From Pseudomonadota bacterium (lineage in GTDB: Bacteria; Pseudomonadota; Gammaproteobacteria; Burkholderiales; Burkholderiaceae_C), in the NCBI GenBank assembly GCA_023410975.1, contig JAEYPG010000325.1, positions 1 to 22,329 on the forward strand: a stretch of DNA of 22,329 bases, in the 5' to 3' direction. This document shows, in pieces, positions 16,718 through 22,329 of this stretch; positions within the stretch are counted from its first letter, which is position 1; each line of letters opens with the position of its first letter. A program made the position numbers and the translations under genes. A model generated the notes under the pieces. That model worked only from the letters and a program-made list of their open reading frames with translations, was not told the DNA's origin and did not search any database.

Positions 16718-17623
16718 ATGAACGAGGCCCTGCTGCTGCTGCCCGATTTCCTGCTCATCGCCGCGGGCTTCCTGATCTGCCGCTACACGGCGCTCAACCG
16801 CCCGGTGTGGGAAGCGACGGAGCGGCTGGTGTACTACCTGCTGTTCCCGGTGCTGCTGTTCAACGCCATCGTGCGCAACCCGCTGCAGCCCGGCGCGATG
16901 CTCGCGCTGGTGTTCAGCGGCATGGCGGTGGTGGGCTGCGGCATCGTGCTGGCCTACTCGCTGGGCCTGCTGCGCGGGGTGGACCGCGTGGCCCATGCCT
17001 CGGGCGCGCAGACGGCCTTCCGCTTCAACTCCTACATCGGGCTGGCGCTGGCCGAGCGGCTGGGCGGCGCGCCGGCGGTGGCGGCCATCGCGCTGGTGAT
17101 CGCCTTCTGCGTGCCGCTGTGCAACATCGCCGCGGTGTGGCCGCTGGCACGCCACGGCGGCCAGCATTTCGGGCGCGAGCTGATGCGCAACCCGCTGATC
17201 CTCAGCACCGTGGCCGGGCTGCTGGGCAACCTGCTCGGCCTGAGCTTCCCCGAGCCGGTGGCCGTGAGCCTGCACCGCGTGGGCACCGCCGCATTGCCGC
17301 TGGGCCTGATGGCGGTGGGCGCCGGGCTGCAGCTGGGCGCGCTGCGCGAGGCGCCGCGGCTGGCGACGGCCTTCCTGTCCATCCGCCACGCGGTGCTGCC
17401 GCTGGTGGCGCTGGTGCTGGTTCAGGTGCTGGGGCTGCCGCCGGTGCAGCAGCTGGTGGTGGTGGCCTTCGCGGCGCTGCCCACCGCCTCCACCTGCTAC
17501 GTGCTGGCCGCGCGGCTGGGCGGGCACCCGGGCTTCGTGGCCGGGCTGGTGACGATCTCGACGTTGCTGGGCATGGTCAGCGTGCCGGTGGCGCTGTGGT
17601 CGCTGGCGCGGATGCAGGGGTGA
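16718..17623 (+). CDS. AEC-family auxin-efflux-carrier-type transporter
   Basis: A 301-residue integral membrane protein of the auxin efflux carrier (AEC) superfamily, with about ten hydrophobic segments in two halves. It starts MNEALLLLPDFLLIAAGFLI, followed by CRYTALNRPVWEATERLVYY, LLFPVLLFNAIVRNP, and the characteristic segments TAFRFNSYIGLALAERLGG and MRNPLILSTVAGLLGNLLG, with GLMAVGAGLQLGAL and AALPTASTCYVLA in the second half. Bacterial members move small organic acids such as malate or malonate, but the substrate here is not evident. The ATG at 16718 gives the normal AEC N-terminus; an upstream in-frame ATG would add 36 residues of low-complexity sequence. It diverges from the Bug gene and converges on queG across the repeat element. 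Confidence 0.88.
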   Translation: MNEALLLLPDFLLIAAGFLICRYTALNRPVWEATERLVYYLLFPVLLFNAIVRNPLQPGAMLALVFSGMAVVGCGIVLAYSLGLLRGVDRVAHASGAQTAFRFNSYIGLALAERLGGAPAVAAIALVIAFCVPLCNIAAVWPLARHGGQHFGRELMRNPLILSTVAGLLGNLLGLSFPEPVAVSLHRVGTAALPLGLMAVGAGLQLGALREAPRLATAFLSIRHAVLPLVALVLVQVLGLPPVQQLVVVAFAALPTASTCYVLAARLGGHPGFVAGLVTISTLLGMVSVPVALWSLARMQG

Positions 17624-17634
17624 TGGGCGACCTG

Positions 17635-17709
17635 CCCGTTCGCCCTGAGCTTGTCGAAGGGCCGTAGCTCAGCCGTGCGGCAGGGCTTCGACAGGCTCAG
17701 CCCGAACGG
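17635..17709. repeat. dispersed inverted-repeat element, copy B, overlapping the queG 3' end
   Basis: The left arm begins CCCGTTCGCCCTGAGCTTGT at 17635, and the right arm is centred on TTCGACAGGCTCAG (17687-17700) and runs to 17709. They are near-perfect reverse complements separated by about 21 bp. The left arm lies between the convergent AEC and queG genes; the right arm is inside queG and encodes its last residues. The folded hairpin may act as a bidirectional terminator. Confidence 0.88.
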
Positions 17710-18814
17710 AACCCGTTGGCTGCGGCGGTATCGCCAGCGCCCAGTCGATGTGCTCCCGCACCAGCTCCCCCACCGCCTCTCGCCGCGCCGCCAGCGCCTG
17801 CCGCACCGCCGCTTCGTCCGCCTCATGCAGCCCGGCGCGCAGCGCATTGCCCAGCGCCACCGCCAGGTTGCGCTGCCAACGCTCGTGGCCGATGCGCCGG
17901 ATCGGGCTGCCCTCGGTGCGGGACAGGAACTCCGCCTCGCTCCAGCCCCAGAGCTGCAGCAGCGTGGGCGCCTCGAAGTGCGCCCGCAGCTCGAAGTCCG
18001 GCAGCGGCGAGCGCTGCGCGAACTTGTTCCACGGGCAGGCGAGCTGGCAGTCGTCGCAGCCGTAGATGCGGTTGCCCATCAGCGCTCGCAGCTCGACCGG
18101 GATCGGCCCGTCATGCTCGATGGTCAGATAGGAAATGCAGCGCCGCGCATCCAGCCGGTACGGCGCCACGATGGCCTGCGTCGGGCAGGCATCCAGGCAG
18201 GCGCTGCAGGCACCGCAGTGCGCCTGCGCGGGCTCGCTGTGCGGCAGCGCCAGGTCCACGTAGATCTCGCCCAGGAAGAAGGTCGAGCCCGCATCGCGCG
18301 AGAGCGTGAGCGTGTGGCGCCCGCGCCAGCCCAGGCCGGCACGCGTGGCCAGCTCCACCTCCAGCACCGGCGCCGAGTCCGTGAACACGCGGTGGCCGAA
18401 GGGGCCGACGGCCGCGGCGAGCCGGTCGGCGAGCTTCTGCAGCCGCGCGCGCAGCACCTTGTGGTAGTCGCGCCCGCGGGCGTACATCGACACCCCGGCC
18501 TGCAGCGGCTGCGCCAGCCGCTCGAACTCGATGCGCTGCCAACCATCGGGCGTGCCGCTCGGCAGGTAGTCCATGCGCGCGGCGATGACGCTGACGGTGC
18601 CGGGCACCAGCTCCGCAGGCCGGGCGCGCTTCATGCCGTGCGCGGCCATGTAGTGCATGGAACCGTGGAATCCGGCCGCCAGCCAGGCGCGCAGGCCCGG
18701 CTCGGCGGCGCTCAGGTCCACGCCGCTGATGCCGATCTGGGAAAATCCCAGCTCGCGCGCCCAGCCGCGCAGTGGCTCCAGCAATGCGAGCGCTTCATGA
18801 CCCTTCAATCCCAT
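17669..18814 (-). CDS. queG: epoxyqueuosine reductase
   Basis: Cobalamin- and iron-sulfur-dependent enzyme that reduces epoxyqueuosine to queuosine in tRNA wobble position 34. The 381 residues carry an N-terminal cobalamin-binding domain with GFHGSMHYM, catalytic-acid candidate Asp146 in RVFTDSAPVLE, and a bis-[4Fe-4S] ferredoxin module. That module comprises CGACSACLDACP (Cys200, 203, 206, 210), Cys226 and CDDCQLACPWN (Cys253, 256, 260). HEAT-like helices follow (RNLAVALGNAL). The last residues, SVRAEPVEALPHG, are encoded by a dispersed repeat arm and are not conserved family sequence. The start at 18814 gives a normal N-terminus and overlaps the divergent tsaE start by 18 bp. A TAGAAT box sits 6 nt before the ATG. 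Confidence 0.97.
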   Translation of the reverse strand: MGLKGHEALALLEPLRGWARELGFSQIGISGVDLSAAEPGLRAWLAAGFHGSMHYMAAHGMKRARPAELVPGTVSVIAARMDYLPSGTPDGWQRIEFERLAQPLQAGVSMYARGRDYHKVLRARLQKLADRLAAAVGPFGHRVFTDSAPVLEVELATRAGLGWRGRHTLTLSRDAGSTFFLGEIYVDLALPHSEPAQAHCGACSACLDACPTQAIVAPYRLDARRCISYLTIEHDGPIPVELRALMGNRIYGCDDCQLACPWNKFAQRSPLPDFELRAHFEAPTLLQLWGWSEAEFLSRTEGSPIRRIGHERWQRNLAVALGNALRAGLHEADEAAVRQALAARREAVGELVREHIDWALAIPPQPTGSVRAEPVEALPHG

Positions 18815-19288
18815 CCCCAGATTCTAGGTAGCCGCACTTTCCACTGGCCGACGGAGGCCGATGCCGCAGCCTGCGCGGCGCGCCTGGCCGCGTCGCCCGC
18901 GCTGCGCGACGCCTTCATCGAGCTGCACGGCCCATTGGGTGCGGGCAAGACCACCTTCGTGCGCCACCTGCTGCGGGCGCTGGGCGTCACCGGCCGCATC
19001 AAGAGCCCCAGCTACGCCGTGCTGGAGCCGCACGAGGCCAACGGCCTGGCCATCTCGCACTTCGACTTCTACCGCTTCGAGGATCCGCGCGAGTGGGAGG
19101 ACGCCGGCTTTCGCGACGTGTTCGCCGCCCCGGGCCTCAAGATCGCCGAATGGCCCGACAAGGCGGCGGGTGTATTGCCCTCGGCAGACCTGGTGCTGAC
19201 GTTGCACATCCGCGACGACGACTCGCGCGAACTGCAGGCCCGGGCGCACAGTGCACGCGGACTGCAACTGCTGGAGATGCTGGCATGA
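18797..19288 (+). CDS. tsaE: tRNA threonylcarbamoyladenosine biosynthesis ATPase TsaE
   Basis: ATPase that works with TsaB and TsaD to make the t6A modification at position 37 of ANN-decoding tRNAs. The 163 residues have Walker A GPLGAGKTT (45-53), the family segments RIKSPSYAVLEPHE and ISHFDFYRFEDPREWEDAGF, and KIAEWPDKA near the C-terminus. The ATG at 18797 lies inside the start of the divergent queG gene, so the two reading frames overlap head to head for 18 bp. No ATG, GTG or TTG occurs between there and the first conserved residues, so a later start is unlikely even though the protein is about 10 residues longer before the P-loop than E. coli TsaE. The stop overlaps the amiC start as ATGA. 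Confidence 0.96.
   Translation: MTLQSHPQILGSRTFHWPTEADAAACAARLAASPALRDAFIELHGPLGAGKTTFVRHLLRALGVTGRIKSPSYAVLEPHEANGLAISHFDFYRFEDPREWEDAGFRDVFAAPGLKIAEWPDKAAGVLPSADLVLTLHIRDDDSRELQARAHSARGLQLLEMLA
18821..18826 (-). promoter_or_regulatory. possible -10 box immediately before queG (TAGAAT)
   Basis: On the lower strand TAGAAT ends 6 nt before the queG ATG. If used, transcription would begin at or next to the start codon and the mRNA would be leaderless. The box lies within the tsaE coding sequence. No good -35 accompanies it. Confidence 0.3.
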
Positions 19289-20724
19289 GCCGCTTGCCGC
19301 GCTGTTTTCCCCATCCCTGCTTCGAACGCCGCGGCCTGTTGAAACGCGGCGGCGCGCTGGCGCTGCTGCTGGGTGCGGGCGAGCTGGCCTGGGGCGCGGG
19401 CATCGTGGCCGTGCGCGTGTGGCCCGCGGAGGAGTACACGCGCGTGACCATCGAGAGCGACCAGGCGCTGACGGCCCGGCACCAGCTCATGGAGTCGCCC
19501 GACCGGCTGGTGATCGACATCGACAACCTGGAGCTCAGCCCCGCGCTGCGCGAGCTGGTGGGCAAGGTGCGCGCGGACGACCCCTTCATCGAAGGCGTGC
19601 GCGTGGGCCAGAACCAGCCCCGCACCGTGCGGCTGGTGGTGGACCTCAAGCAGGCCACCGCGCCGCAGGTGTTCCGCCTGACGCCCGTGGCGGCGTACCA
19701 GCACCGGCTGGTGTTCGACCTCTATCCCACCCAGGCGCCGGACCCGCTGCTGGCGCTGCTGCGCGAGAAGACGCAGGCCGAGCAGCAGGCCGCGCGCTCG
19801 GTGCAGGACGCGCTGGGCGAGTTCATCGACCGCATGGAGCAGCCCGGCATTCCCGAGGCGCCCCCCATTGCCGCGGCCAAGCCGCCCGCGCCCAGGCCAC
19901 TGGCCCGGCCACCCCAGGTCGCCATGGCACCGACTCCCGCGCAGCCGCCCTCGGCGCCGCCCATGACCCCCGCCCCGCCCCCGCCGCCCACGGCCGAGCA
20001 GCTCAGGAAGATCGACCGGCTGATCGTGGTCGCGCTGGACCCGGGCCACGGCGGCGAGGACCCGGGCGCCATCGGCCCCAGCGGGCTGAAGGAGAAGGAC
20101 GTGGTGCTGGCCGTGGCGCTGCAGCTGCGCGACCGGCTCAACGCCATTCCCGGCATGCGCGCCATGCTCACGCGCGACGACGACTTCTTCGTGCCGCTGC
20201 ACGAGCGCGTGAACAAGGCGCGGCGCGTGCAGGCGGACCTGTTCGTCTCCATCCACGCCGATGCGTTCATGAATCCCGAGGCGCGCGGCGCCAGCGTGTT
20301 CGCGCTCAGCGACAAGGGCGCCTCCAGCGCCGCGGCGCGCTGGATGGCGCAGCGCGAGAACGCCTCGGACCTGGTCGGCGGCGCCAACATCAAGAGCGGC
20401 GACGCGCACGTGATGCGCGCGCTGCTGGACATGAGCACCACGGCGCAGATCAAGGACAGCCTCAAGCTCGGCGACGAGGTGCTGGGGCAGATCGGCAAGG
20501 TGGGCAAGCTGCACAAGCGCAGCGTCGAGCAGGCGGGCTTCGCGGTGCTCAAGGCGCCCGACATCCCGAGCATCCTGGTGGAGACGGCCTTCATCTCCAA
20601 CCCGGAGGAGGAGCGCAAGCTCGCCAGCCCCGAGTACCGCGGCGAGCTGGTGAAGGCGCTGACCACCGGCATCCGGCGCTACTTCGCGCGCAATCCGCCG
20701 CTGGCGCGCAACCGGACGCTGTAA
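19285..20724 (+). CDS. amiC: N-acetylmuramoyl-L-alanine amidase (AmiC-type, AMIN + Amidase_3)
   Basis: Periplasmic zinc amidase that splits septal peptidoglycan for daughter-cell separation. The 479 residues show a twin-arginine signal (FERRGLLKRGGALALLLGAG, about 13-32), an AMIN localisation domain (about 40-148) and a long Pro/Ala-rich linker (about 187-236). The Amidase_3 domain (about 246-470) has zinc ligands His255 (DPGHGGEDPGA), Glu270 and His324 (SIHADAF) and catalytic Glu434 (ETAFISN). The insert around 345-410 corresponds to the autoinhibitory helix region that needs activation by a LytM factor. The ATG overlaps the tsaE stop (ATGA). Tat export fits E. coli AmiC and AmiA. Naming as amiC rather than amiB rests on the AMIN domain plus Tat signal and is the less certain part. 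Confidence 0.93.
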   Translation: MSRLPRCFPHPCFERRGLLKRGGALALLLGAGELAWGAGIVAVRVWPAEEYTRVTIESDQALTARHQLMESPDRLVIDIDNLELSPALRELVGKVRADDPFIEGVRVGQNQPRTVRLVVDLKQATAPQVFRLTPVAAYQHRLVFDLYPTQAPDPLLALLREKTQAEQQAARSVQDALGEFIDRMEQPGIPEAPPIAAAKPPAPRPLARPPQVAMAPTPAQPPSAPPMTPAPPPPPTAEQLRKIDRLIVVALDPGHGGEDPGAIGPSGLKEKDVVLAVALQLRDRLNAIPGMRAMLTRDDDFFVPLHERVNKARRVQADLFVSIHADAFMNPEARGASVFALSDKGASSAAARWMAQRENASDLVGGANIKSGDAHVMRALLDMSTTAQIKDSLKLGDEVLGQIGKVGKLHKRSVEQAGFAVLKAPDIPSILVETAFISNPEEERKLASPEYRGELVKALTTGIRRYFARNPPLARNRTL

Positions 20725-20751
20725 GCCGCCCCGCGCGCCTCCCCCGATGAA

Positions 20752-20773
20752 AAGCGGCCCCTCGGGGCCGCTT
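20752..20773. terminator. bidirectional hairpin terminator between amiC and dedA
   Basis: AAGCGGCCCC (20752-20761) and GGGGCCGCTT (20764-20773) form a perfect 10-bp inverted repeat. On the lower strand the stem is followed by TTTTC, a better terminator for dedA transcripts; on the upper strand only a broken T-run (CTTGCGGTTTC) follows, so amiC termination may be weaker. Confidence 0.7.
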
Positions 20774-20813
20774 GCGGTTTCATTCCAGTGCTGTTTCGGG
20801 AGTGAGGCAAGTC

Positions 20814-20852
20814 CCGTTCGGGCCGCGCCCTTCGACAAGCTCAGGGCGAACG
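20814..20852. repeat. dispersed repeat, copy C (one full arm plus a vestigial arm)
   Basis: A complete arm GCCCTTCGACAAGCTCAGGG (from 20827, continuing to 20852) matches the right arms of the copies near 7781 and 17683. The partner arm is reduced to CCGTTCGGG at 20814-20822, so this looks like a shortened or decayed copy. The gap 20725-20900 holds only this and the hairpin at 20752-20773. Confidence 0.75.
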
Positions 20853-20900
20853 CTGATCTTTCACTGAGGACTTGGACTTGGAATCAGAGTCTTGTCCGCC

Positions 20901-21545
20901 TCACGCCGCCTCGGCGCGGCGCGCCTTCCACGCGCCCAGCACCGCGATGGCCGTGGGCACGAGGATCAGCGCGTAGATGATCAGGTTCAGGTTGGCCTTG
21001 ACCCAGGGGATGTTGCCGAACAGGTAGCCCGCCAGCGTCAGCGACACCACCCACAGCAAGGCACCGGAGACGTTGAAGAAGGTGAACTTGCCCCGCGTCA
21101 TGGCCGCCACGCCGGCCACGAAGGGCACGAAGGTGCGGATGAACGGCATGAAGCGCGCCAGCACGATCGTGATGCCGCCGTGCTTCTCGTAGAAGGCGTG
21201 CGCCTGGTCGAAGGCACGCTTGTTGAAGAAGCGCGAGCTCTCCCAGCGGAACACCTGCGGGCCCAGCCAGCGCCCGATGCTGTAGTTCACCTGGTCGCCC
21301 AGCACCGCCGCCGCGATCAGCAGCGCCATGGCCAGCGGCAGGCTCATCAGGTCCAGCCCGCACAGCGCGCCCACCACGAACAGCAGCGAGTCGCCAGGCA
21401 GGAAGGGCATCACCACCACGCCGGTCTCGACGAAGACGATGAGGAACAGCAGCGCGTACACCCACGCGCCATAGGCCTGCACGAACGCCATCAGGTGCGC
21501 GTCGACGTGCAGGATGAAATCAACCAACTGGGCGAGCATTTCCAT
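20901..21545 (-). CDS. DedA-family membrane protein
   Basis: Inner-membrane protein of the DedA/SNARE-associated (VTT) superfamily, linked to lipid-carrier or phospholipid transport and membrane homeostasis. About 214 residues from Met at 21545. Hallmarks are FVETGVVVMPFLPGDSLLFV, the GDQVNYSIGRWLGP segment, the conserved arginines in VLARFMPFIRTFVPFVAGVA, and NVSGALLWVVSLTLAGYLFG. There are several hydrophobic helices. Starts at 21554, 21545 and 21539 are all in frame; 21545 or 21539 fit family N-termini best, and the long open frame further upstream is antisense to mutL and not real. It lies on the opposite strand between amiC and mutL, which are adjacent in E. coli (as amiB-mutL). Confidence 0.92.
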   Translation of the reverse strand: MEMLAQLVDFILHVDAHLMAFVQAYGAWVYALLFLIVFVETGVVVMPFLPGDSLLFVVGALCGLDLMSLPLAMALLIAAAVLGDQVNYSIGRWLGPQVFRWESSRFFNKRAFDQAHAFYEKHGGITIVLARFMPFIRTFVPFVAGVAAMTRGKFTFFNVSGALLWVVSLTLAGYLFGNIPWVKANLNLIIYALILVPTAIAVLGAWKARRAEAA

Positions 21546-21552
21546 GGAGCCC

Positions 21553-21558
21553 ATTATC
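21553..21558 (-). promoter_or_regulatory. possible -10 box for dedA (GATAAT)
   Basis: GATAAT on the lower strand ends 7 nt before the ATG at 21545; it overlaps the alternative ATG at 21554. If it is the real -10, translation cannot start at 21554, and a start at 21545 would be almost leaderless. No good -35 is visible. Confidence 0.4.
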
Positions 21559-21581
21559 CGGAAGCCCTGTGGCGGCCTTCC

Positions 21582-21587
21582 TACAAT
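21582..21587 (+). promoter_or_regulatory. possible -10 box for mutL (TACAAT)
   Basis: TACAAT lies 7 nt before the mutL ATG at 21595, and no Shine-Dalgarno lies between them, so a leaderless transcript is suggested. It faces away from GATAAT of dedA within a 49-bp divergent gap, so the two promoters would overlap upstream. Confidence 0.45.
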
Positions 21588-21594
21588 CCCGTCG

Positions 21595-22329
21595 ATGAAT
21601 GCTCCTCTCACGGCCGCGCCGCGCCGACCCATCCGTGAACTGCCCGATGCGCTGGTGAGCCAGATCGCCGCGGGCGAGGTGGTGGAGCGCCCGGCCTCGG
21701 TGGTGCGCGAGCTGGTGGACAACGCGCTGGACGCCGGCGCCACGCAGGTCACGGTGCGCCTGACCGGCGGCGGCATGCGCGCCATCCTGGTCGAGGACGA
21801 CGGCGGCGGCATCCCTGCCACGCAGCTGGCCCTGGCCGTCAAGCGCCACGCCACCAGCAAGATCGCCTCGCTCTCGGAACTGGAACACGTGCGCAGCATG
21901 GGCTTCCGCGGCGAGGCGCTGGCCGCCATCGCCTCGGTGGCCGAGCTGTGCATCGCCAGCCGCGCCGCGGAAGCCACGCACGCGCACCGGCTCGATGCCC
22001 GCACTGGCGAGCTCACGCCCGCGGCGCGCGGCGTGGGCACCACCGTCGAGGTGCGCGAGCTGTTCTTCAACACCCCGGCGCGGCGCAAGTTCCTCAAGAG
22101 CGAGAGCACCGAGTTCGCGCACGCGCTGGACGCCGTGCGCCGCCACGCGCTGGCGCGCCCGGACGTGAGCTTCAGCGTGTGGCACGACGGCAAGCTCGCG
22201 GCGCAATGGCGCGCCGCCGGCGCCGGGCTGCTGCCCGAGGACAACGCGCTGACGCAGCGCATGCGCGAGGTGCTGGGCATCGACTTCATCGCCGCCAGCC
22301 GCGCGGTGCAGGCCGCCGCCGGGCCGCTG
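21595..22329 (+). CDS. mutL: DNA mismatch repair protein MutL, 5' part (3' end outside window)
   Basis: MutL couples MutS mismatch recognition to downstream repair. The frame is open from the ATG at 21595 to the last base (245 codons), so only the N-terminal GHKL ATPase region is visible. Motifs are LVSQIAAGEVVERPASVVRE with catalytic Glu, LVDNALDAGA (Mg-binding Asn), VEDDGGGI (the DxGxG motif), KRHATSKI, GFRGEALAAIAS and VGTTVEVRELFFNTPARRKF. The N-terminus has about 10 extra residues (MNAPLTAAPRRP) before the conserved IRELPDALV. Whether the C-terminal endonuclease motif is present cannot be judged here. The start is supported by the family N-terminus; no ribosome site is seen. Confidence 0.97.
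   Translation, partial: MNAPLTAAPRRPIRELPDALVSQIAAGEVVERPASVVRELVDNALDAGATQVTVRLTGGGMRAILVEDDGGGIPATQLALAVKRHATSKIASLSELEHVRSMGFRGEALAAIASVAELCIASRAAEATHAHRLDARTGELTPAARGVGTTVEVRELFFNTPARRKFLKSESTEFAHALDAVRRHALARPDVSFSVWHDGKLAAQWRAAGAGLLPEDNALTQRMREVLGIDFIAASRAVQAAAGPL

Noticed and set aside
17651..18796. Extended upstream frame joined to tsaE (545 codons in total)
   Set aside because: The extra part is antisense to queG, whose cysteine motifs prove the lower strand codes there; TsaE homology starts near 18797.
20901..22289. Extended dedA frame of 462 codons
   Set aside because: Everything upstream of about 21554 is antisense to the conserved MutL ATPase region; DedA family similarity begins only at the short start.

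Overview
The window is a gene-dense, strongly GC-rich stretch (third codon positions are almost all G or C) of a betaproteobacterial chromosome, most likely Burkholderiales and probably Comamonadaceae. This rests on the gene order pyrG-kdsA-DUF1330-eno-ftsB, a Gram-negative porin with a C-terminal Phe, a Bug/TctC-type binding protein, and a dispersed TTCGACAGGCTCAG-type inverted repeat familiar from that family. The species call is inference. Apart from the two partial end genes, every gene looks intact. There are no tRNA or rRNA genes, no IS elements, no CRISPR and no prophage signs.

Layout. (1) 1-3370, plus strand: the 3' part of mutS, an Anbu-type proteasome-like protease and an alpha/beta hydrolase, joined by two ATGA overlaps. 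(2) 3410-7703, plus: a TATAAT box, then pyrG, kdsA, a DUF1330 gene and eno (CTP, KDO and glycolysis). (3) 7737-9495, plus: an inverted-repeat element, then ftsB, a PnuC-type transporter and a NadR-like kinase. The last two suggest nicotinamide riboside salvage. (4) 9499-11530: hslO (Hsp33, minus) and, divergent from it, a DUF455 ferritin-like protein. (5) 11598-14474, plus: binding protein and permease of an amino-acid ABC transporter without an adjacent ATPase, then a porin with a clear promoter, a 5' stem-loop and a strong terminator. (6) 14597-16562, minus: a Bug-type binding protein overlapping xerD. (7) 16718-17623, plus: an AEC-family transporter. (8) 17669-22329: queG (minus), tsaE and amiC (plus), dedA (minus) and the 5' part of mutL (plus). 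This matches the enterobacterial queG/nnr-tsaE-amiB-mutL neighbourhood, without nnr and with dedA inserted.

Intergenic space is short: no gene-free stretch exceeds 300 bases, and the longest is about 262 bp, between hslO and the DUF455 gene. The most notable points are the orphan Anbu gene, a KdsA with the complete metal-dependent ligand set, a kinase-only NadR homologue with a Cys-rich tail beside PnuC, repeat sequence that encodes the C-terminus of QueG, and unusually tight divergent starts (queG/tsaE, dedA/mutL) that suggest leaderless messages. I found no convincing wholly new multi-gene system. Most of the window is core genome, and the findings are local oddities within it.
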